64,000 nt of DNA from the NCBI GenBank assembly GCA_034401135.1, contig JAWZSP010000001.1, positions 2,976,001 to 3,040,000 on the forward strand, written 5' to 3'. Positions 58,126 through 64,000 of this stretch are shown here, one piece after another (within the stretch, counting starts at the first letter, position 1; every line of letters begins with the position of its first letter). The notes under the pieces are model-generated. The model saw only the letters and a program-made list of their open reading frames with translations, had not been told where the DNA came from and made no database searches. This DNA comes from Volutella citrinella (taxonomy: Eukaryota > Ascomycota > Sordariomycetes > Hypocreales > Nectriaceae). The position numbers were made by a program, and so were the translations under genes.

Positions 58126-60012
58126 GTTGTGTAATTTGACGGGGAGAGGAAGTGATGCTTTCGGGATGCGTCTACTGTGTTTGTTTGCAAGTGATATTGA
58201 TGCTGTGTCTGCGGGAATTCAGTGATGTGTCCAACCTCTATACTTATACCCAAGATGAGGCCGGCACGGCATCACCATGTTTGGCATTTGATCAGCTCAG
58301 TCGGCCATCTAGCGGTCTCTACTCTCCGTATTTTCCCCATTGCTGCCCGTTCAATCCTCTGCCGAGTGCAGTTTGATGAGAAATGCAACCCTCGCGAGAC
58401 GGCTTACACACTGCCCAGGACTTCGGGATTGTCGATTTCTGGTGTTTCCCAGCTGCGTGGTTTGTCATCTCTCCCGCGCACCCAAGCCAAGACACTAGAT
58501 GCGCGTAATCAAACGGCGGCGCAGATGCTACGCTGCACGAGGGAGACATCGTCTTCGTCAATTGGTGCGTCCCAAGTTCTGCGACCCGGCGACTAGGTCC
58601 GGGGCCCCACCCCAGAACCACGGGAACGATGGTGGCGGGCTGGATCCTAGGAAAGTTCACCCAACAGACCGGTCGAGCAGGTGCCCACTTCGGATTGGCG
58701 TCTCTGACAAGTGTGGGGTTGGGGAGGTGCGCATGCTGGGGATTTGCATGGATGTCACCAAGACAAGGTGATAGAGGCGCCAAGAGATGAAGGATTCATG
58801 GGGCAATATAGCTTCCTCAGTCAACCCTGTGTCAGCAAGCAGAGCAGGCTCTTGACACGCTTAGCTTGTCCAGCCAATTCCAAAACTGCAACCAAGTGCG
58901 CTGCAACAACTCACCTCCAACGAAGCACTTTGAAGTGATCGTCGCTTGTTGCGCCTATTTCCATCCTCAAAGTTGGCCAGCCACACAAGATCCATTGACT
59001 CATGACCGACGGCCAACTACAAGCCCACATCCCGGTCGACATGAGAAGGTGGCATCGACTACATGAGAGGGCGAGCGGAATACAGGAAAACATAGGGTAG
59101 CTTCATGTCATGATGGTGGTGACGGTGATCTTTCCCCACGCACAACCTACTTAGCGATCAGCTGGCTCCGCTCTACCGCCCCCAGCCCACAACGACAAGA
59201 CGGAGGCCAAGTTGAGAGTGAAACTCGTTGGGTTTTCTGCTCTCAAGCTTCGTGGATGTGCCATGAAGGCAAAGCAAATACGGTCGGGCCATTTTAGTGG
59301 CGTCTAGCGCAGGGTGTGTAATCCGGTCGACGCTCTCCCCGTCCCTCCAACATCAATTACCCATGTAAAGGCAGACGCCTCGGAAGGGCAGACTGGATGT
59401 AGATATTGCACGCACCATGCCAGGCATTTCTAAACGGTGGTCTACCAGGTCTGCATCCATTTAGAGTCGACACAAGGGCCAATCTGTTAGTGGAGGAAGG
59501 AAATGACTAGTCAGGTGCCAATCCAGTGAACTACATTGAAACACGTGTGGTGCGAGCGATCCTACGATCCTGCGACCCACGTAAAGTTGCATCTGACTAT
59601 TTATTCTGGCTGAGTGTATCGGTCAAGCACGTTTACACTAATTACGTGTCGCCGCGATTAGGCAATTGGGGGGCGGCTTCATATCAAACCAGCCCAGCTG
59701 CGCGATTGGAGAATTATCATGGATAGCTGCGGATAGGATCCACAATGCAAGCCTATAAGCCCGCATTAGCCCACTAGCCAACTAGGTAAAGTAATAATTG
59801 TATGTCGTGAGCAGACATGGGTGACTCGGCGGAGTCAACCATGGACGCCTCAACCGCAACCCGGTGGCGGAAAGGAGCACTAAAGAGCAAAGCCAGCCAC
59901 TGATAACAGCTATGCCGATAGCCTTGAGCTACAGAGGACCGGTGCATTGCACGTGCTTCCCTAGGTCGTCGTCCAGCTGAGGTTGCTCGCTAGTAGTTGA
60001 GTACACGCCTCA
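58126..60012. other. Gene-free region left of the terpene synthase locus
   Basis: No supported gene. From about 59520 onward it is visibly more AT-rich than the flanking housekeeping regions. Confidence 0.5.
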
Positions 60013-60132
60013 GGGATCAGAGTTGTCAATAAGTAGGACCCGGTGTTCGTTTGCTTACTGGCTCTTAACAGCGAAAAGCACCTGTGCGCTGTGTGAATCT
60101 CGTAAAGTATCGTTATTGACAACTCTGATCCC
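60013..60132. repeat. 120-bp element with perfect 20-bp inverted ends
   Basis: The sequence GGGATCAGAGTTGTCAATAA at 60013-60032 and its exact reverse complement at 60113-60132 enclose 80 nt. Identity stops immediately outside both ends. It could be a small non-autonomous (MITE-like) element or a long hairpin. No clear target-site duplication was found. Confidence 0.85.
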
Positions 60133-60149
60133 CGTTGCTGGTATATCGG

Positions 60150-60252
60150 TGAGTTGTCTTTATCGCCATGCCCAACTCCGTCGTGTCACAACCTAGGCCT
60201 TCAGCTGCTGCAGCCAAGAAGACCGGCGCTGCGAGCTGGCAAGCCACGTGCT
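60150..60252 (+). repeat. Left copy of inverted block flanking the terpene synthase gene
   Basis: Two sub-blocks, 60150-60174 and 60199-60252, recur in inverted orientation at 62319-62343 (24 of 25 identical) and 62229-62282 (47 of 54 identical). Read in the plus direction the copy starts an ORF at 60168 (86 codons, to 60428) containing AAAAKKTGAASWQATC; the right copy, read in reverse, starts with ATG in the same frame and contains AAATKKPGAASWQATC before a stop. Both look like decayed copies of one sequence family. Confidence 0.75.
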
Positions 60253-60859
60253 GTAAAAACACCATTCTTATCAGCGGTGCTGATATTTTCCATGAATGCA
60301 GGGAGCACGTTATTGTTACAGAGTCTTGCTATCCGCATGGCCAACCTACCTGGGAGTTGCTTAAGGAAGAAGAAGGGGCGCAGTCTAGTGTCGCAGGCTG
60401 GCTTAGTCAAGCTCTCGGCTATTGCTAGTCGGGCGCAACTCGTCCTATCGTCCAAGGGCCCCGGCGCATGTGACGGCGAAAACGTGGGCCGGGTACGGGC
60501 CTCTACGCCCGGGGCCCCCACCAGATCGCCCTCTCCAAGTCCGCTCGCTCCGCATCCGGGGGGCACTGGTACCAAAACTGGCCCCCAAGAACCCGTTCGC
60601 GGGCTTATAGTCAGCATTGGATAATCCACCGATGTCACCAGAGTTGCGCTAGCGAGTAATGCCTCGCGCTGTTCATCAAGTCGCGGCCTGTTGTCTATGC
60701 CCGGAGATGGCATTATATCTTGAGAAAGGGCGATTATCTCTGGAAATTGATTTGGTATAAAGGCCTGACAGAGACACCCCGAATCGACTGGTTCTTTTCC
60801 CCAAGATCAAGGCCGGGCCTCTTTCTTTGCACTCACAACACAATTTTATACCCAACACA

Positions 60860-62044
60860 ATGGCCAACCAAACGCCAAACGGCATTAATGACGATGCCCG
60901 TCTTAATGTTTTCAAGGACAAATGGTTCTTCCCAGAAGAGTTGAGAGAGGGTTTGGAACCGTTTGACCTCTCAGACAAGATTATCGACGAGACCCTTGCA
61001 TGCGCCTGGGAGTATTCCAGGAGCGTTATCCCCGAGTATACCGACTGGGAGCGATTCTTGGCCTTCAACCGAACCATCATCATTGCCATCATTGCCGAAT
61101 TCCGCGGCGACTTGATCCCAGAGGATTACACCGAAAAGATCATCGGGTATGATTTGGACGAACTTCTCAGCACTCTGTTTGGCGGAACTACAATGTATGC
61201 GGACATGGCTCTTGAGTTCAAGAGCTTTCTGCTCATGTCAGCGGAGAAGTCCAGCAAGAGACTGGACTCTGAACTCTTCAGCCGCTACCTCAACGCCCTT
61301 ACGAAGTCTCCTCAGTGCTGGTTCCGGCTCCGAGACTGCGACGCCCTCGCTCGGTATACGATTGCAGCCGCACTGGCATGCGGTGGCTTCGACGACTTCC
61401 GCTTCAGCGAGGAACAGTGGCAGCTCATTGCGGAGCTCGGCGACACACTCTACGACGCAGTTGCGTACTATAAGCACCGCGCCGAGGGCGAAACCAACAG
61501 CACTTTCGGATACATTGATAGCGAGACGCGGATTGAGAGCTATAGGCGGTATCGAGAGGCTCTCTGGGCCCTGGATGCTGCATGGGCGCGTGATCCGGCA
61601 AAGCGCTGTATCCTCAACTTCACACGAGCCTTCGGAGGCCCTATCCACATGATGACAAGACGGTATCGGTTCGTCGAGGACGGTCTGATGATCGGGAAGC
61701 CGGATACTGAGGGGGTGGTGGAATTGACCCGCGAAAACTTCAAGCTCTGGAACAGAGTCGAAGAAACCACTCCGTCACCGGTCGGAGACAAGCGCTACTC
61801 GGACATTATGACACACTCTGACACGCTCATGTTTCCTGGTTTCGGCGAACTTTTGGAAGACAGTGCTGAGAAGCACTGTCAGGGTTGCTCCTACTCAGCT
61901 CCCCAGCACAATGCAGCCCAAGAGTTTGGCGGCGTCCGACTCTGTGATGATTGCAAGGAGGGATGGAGGTCGTATATGCGAGAATTCCCTGTACGGCTTG
62001 TGGCCGCTTTCCCGGAAACCAGGGCAATGGTGTTAGGTAAATAG
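60860..62044 (+). CDS. ABA3-like sesquiterpene synthase (alpha-ionylideneethane synthase family)
   Basis: Predicted enzyme of the unusual terpene synthase family typified by Botrytis cinerea BcABA3, which converts farnesyl diphosphate to alpha-ionylideneethane in fungal abscisic acid synthesis. Single exon, 394 residues from ATG 60860, with TATAAAG at 60756-60762. Recognisable family stretches, recalled and not searched, are LACAWEYSRSVIPEYTDWER, IIIAIIAEFRGDLIPEDY, CWFRLRDCDALARYTIAAAL, LYDAVAYYKHRAEGETNSTF and FGGPIHMMTRRYRFVEDGLM. There is no DDxxD or NSE motif of classical terpene cyclases, as expected for this family. Near the C terminus C340-x2-C343 and C362-x2-C365 could bind zinc. No P450 or other bcaba homologue lies in the window, so the product may differ from abscisic acid. 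Inverted repeat blocks flank the gene. Confidence 0.8.
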   Translation: MANQTPNGINDDARLNVFKDKWFFPEELREGLEPFDLSDKIIDETLACAWEYSRSVIPEYTDWERFLAFNRTIIIAIIAEFRGDLIPEDYTEKIIGYDLDELLSTLFGGTTMYADMALEFKSFLLMSAEKSSKRLDSELFSRYLNALTKSPQCWFRLRDCDALARYTIAAALACGGFDDFRFSEEQWQLIAELGDTLYDAVAYYKHRAEGETNSTFGYIDSETRIESYRRYREALWALDAAWARDPAKRCILNFTRAFGGPIHMMTRRYRFVEDGLMIGKPDTEGVVELTRENFKLWNRVEETTPSPVGDKRYSDIMTHSDTLMFPGFGELLEDSAEKHCQGCSYSAPQHNAAQEFGGVRLCDDCKEGWRSYMREFPVRLVAAFPETRAMVLGK

Positions 62045-62228
62045 TGTCATAACTGTATAATCAGAACTGAATTATTGAGAATGCTCTCACTCCCTGAGAA
62101 GGTGTAGTCAACCGGATATTTTTGAGGCTATAATGCGACATGAAATCAACCCAAACGACCCTTCGCGTCTTGCTGCACTGTTGAAAGACGCCTTCCGCGT
62201 TCTCGTTGCAACCCTGCCACGCACTAGT

Positions 62229-62343
62229 AGCAGGTGGCTTGCCAGCTCGCTGCGCCAGGCTTTTTGGTGGCAGCAGCTGAAGCCCGAAGGCATCCGATGG
62301 CTTGAGAGACGGCCAAGATGGGCATGGCGCTAAAGACAACTCA
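62229..62343 (-). repeat. Right copy of inverted block flanking the terpene synthase gene
   Basis: Inverted, diverged counterpart of 60150-60252. The best-conserved parts are 62319-62343 and 62229-62282. Its protein-like reading is interrupted by a stop after GAASWQATCY, so it is not a functional gene as it stands. Confidence 0.75.
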
Positions 62344-62892
62344 TAGCCATTAGCCAGTAATGTGAGGTGGCTGTGCCTTACGTCCAGGTCGTTTGGCCAG
62401 CAACAATACGGTAAGAGCAGCCCATCGCCCGACCTCGCCTTCTATTCTTAGGCACTCAACTCTGGGTGAAAAGAAACCGCCAGCACCAAATACGCCGTGG
62501 CTTTTTCTCTTATGGCCAAGGCGCCTATGATTTACTCCGCCGAGTCACCCCATCTCATCTCTGCCCGAGACATGCAATTAGCACTTAACTTTACTGAACC
62601 GGGTTGTGTCTCTGGGCGGGGACCGGTAAGGCTGCGATGGCTGCGATGGCGTCGACGCCTCTTTTCCTGCTTGGAATAAAGTAAAAGGCAGCCCCCTGCT
62701 CATGCTGTTCTGCGTCGTTCCGCTCCCAATCGTCGTCGTCGTTGTGCGTGCTGCCGCCGACGCCGAGCCACCCATCGCGGTCGTCGGAGCTCGTTCAATG
62801 AACCATCCAGCTGAAATCAACGACGAGAGTGCGACGCAGCGAGAGAGACCCGAGCCCGACAAATACAAAATACAAAGGTTGCGCCGCGCACA
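62344..62892. other. Intergenic region upstream of the Mid2-like gene
   Basis: Promoter region of the next gene. No other feature supported. Confidence 0.55.
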
Positions 62893-64000
62893 ATGCGACG
62901 CACCGCCGCCATCATTGCCTGGGGAGCCCTGAGTGCTCCCGCCGCCGCCTCGCTCAAATATCCATTCCTCAATCCCCGCGACTCGGAGCCATGGACGCCG
63001 CCTCGAGAAACAGGAGCCGTTGCGCCCGAAGTCGACGCCCAAGTTGCGCTCGGCTGGACGCCCAGGCCTACCCAGGGACCCAAGTTGTTTGGCCGCATGC
63101 TGGTTGAGCGCATGGACGAGTACACTCTGGGGGCCCAGACGTGCGGCTTCGTCAACTCCAATGGAAGTGAGTTTTTGCAGCCTCTGGGTAAAAAATTGCT
63201 GACCCGGCCATAGACTCATTCACTTGTCTCACCGGCGGCCAGACCTGCAGCTACGACCAGGGCTTTCTTGGCTGCTGCGAGCCCAACAAGCCATGCAACA
63301 GTGTGAAGACGACTTGCATAAACTACGACGCCTCCGTCAACGGCGCATGCAACCTGCCCAAGGATTACCACACGCTCTGCTGGTATGTGATCTGACCGCT
63401 TTGAACAATCTGAAAATGGACGGACCGTTACTGATGAAGTGCCAACTAACAGCGGCACTGCTGGCCTCGGGGCCTGCTACACTTGGATTCTCTCCACGAC
63501 GGGGTCCGGCGGCCAGAAAGACGGCACCTTCACCTTGTTCGATTGCTCCGACGTCCCTGGAACGGGCACTCTGCTTGACTACGACCCCATCTGGGCCAGT
63601 ACCCACTCCTTCAGCAGCAAGTCGGCCGGCTCCACCTCGACGGGACCCCCGCGGACCAACCCCGATCCGGGCTCTTCCGTCCCGATCGGGGCCATTGTCG
63701 GCGGCGCGGTCGGCGGCGTCGCGGCCCTTGGACTCGTCGGCCTGGCAGCCTTCCTGCTCCTGCGCCGTCGCAACAAGGGCGGCAAGTCGCCCGAAATGTC
63801 GCCCGTCACCAGCCCCTTCGTGGCCCCTCCCGGCGGCGGCCCGGCCATGTCCATGTCCCAGACCACCACTACCCCGAGCATCGCGCCCACCCCACCCGCC
63901 GGCGCTGCATACCCGTCCGGCGTCCCACCGCGCTACCTGGGCATCCAGAAGCAGCCGCAGCAGCGACCCTCCTACGGTAATAGCATGGGCTCGTACGACC
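62893..64000 (+). CDS. Mid2-like secreted-domain membrane protein (truncated by window end)
   Basis: Cell-surface protein of the fungal Mid2/WSC-like architecture. Exons 62893-63166, 63214-63382 and 63453 onward are phase-consistent (introns 47 and 70 bp); the 3' end lies outside the window. A signal peptide MRRTAAIIAWGALSAPAAAS is followed by an ectodomain with paired Cys (AQTCGFVNSN, FTCLTGGQTCSYDQGFLGCC, NKPCNSVKTTC, ACNLP, TLCCGTAGLGACYTW, LFDCSD). A short Ser/Thr linker leads to the membrane helix IGAIVGGAVGGVAALGLVGL and the stop-transfer LLRRRNKGG. The cytoplasmic tail is Pro/Ser/Thr-rich. Proteins of this layout are proposed wall-stress sensors or adhesins; the role here is inferred from architecture only. 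Confidence 0.85.

Noticed and set aside
60168..60428. 86-codon ORF left of the terpene synthase
   Set aside because: It belongs to the diverged inverted block whose other copy carries an early stop; treated as repeat remnant, not an active gene.
60860..62044. A full abscisic acid gene cluster
   Set aside because: Only an ABA3-like gene is present; no P450 or dehydrogenase partner is found on either side within the window.

Overview
The window reads as chromosomal DNA of a filamentous ascomycete (Pezizomycotina, most likely Sordariomycetes, plausibly Hypocreales). The evidence is short 50-140 bp introns with GTRNGY donors and YAG acceptors, complete fungal genes (atg11, CENP-H, nhp6, alpha-tubulin, rps15, phosphoglucomutase, oligoribonuclease), a Zn(II)2Cys6 regulator, an F-box protein, and Mid2-like surface proteins. 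No prokaryotic, viral or CRISPR features were seen. I rebuilt gene models by hand from splice signals and reading phase. Several exons are too short to stand out as open frames, notably the zinc-cluster exons at the left edge and the ubiquitin-like exons of atg11.

Layout. 1-1541: N-terminal part of a Zn2Cys6 transcription factor that runs off the left edge. 1542-6807: gene-free DNA with microsatellites and a 35-bp tandem repeat. 6808-13261: GT31-type glycosyltransferase, membrane-anchored ubiquitin protease (Ubp16/USP30 type) and an F-box protein, all on the minus strand. 14070-19608: atg11 and CENP-H, divergent, sharing a 422-bp promoter with a CACGTG-centred palindrome. 19609-24946: gene-free, with perfect palindromes. 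24947-35827: nhp6, a nine-exon orphan gene, phosphoglucomutase, oligoribonuclease and a Gfo/Idh/MocA oxidoreductase. 36100-40872: repeat-rich stretch with two intact tRNA-like genes, a decayed third copy and possible leftover exons. 40873-50359: alpha-tubulin, a single-pass membrane protein, rps15, a SET protein and a complex I subunit. 50360-56211: mostly gene-free, with one small Cys-rich ORF. 56212-58125: Nudix (DUF4743) and cupin genes, tail to tail. 60013-62343: the most accessory-looking part, an ABA3-like sesquiterpene synthase gene bracketed by inverted repeats. 62893-64000: a Mid2-like membrane protein running off the right edge.

Most genes are unrelated housekeeping or regulatory loci, not an operon or pathway cluster. 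The best candidate for something undescribed is the stand-alone ABA3-like terpene synthase (60860-62044). It has no P450 or other abscisic-acid pathway neighbours in the window, lies between diverged inverted sequence blocks, and sits next to a 120-bp element with perfect 20-bp inverted ends.
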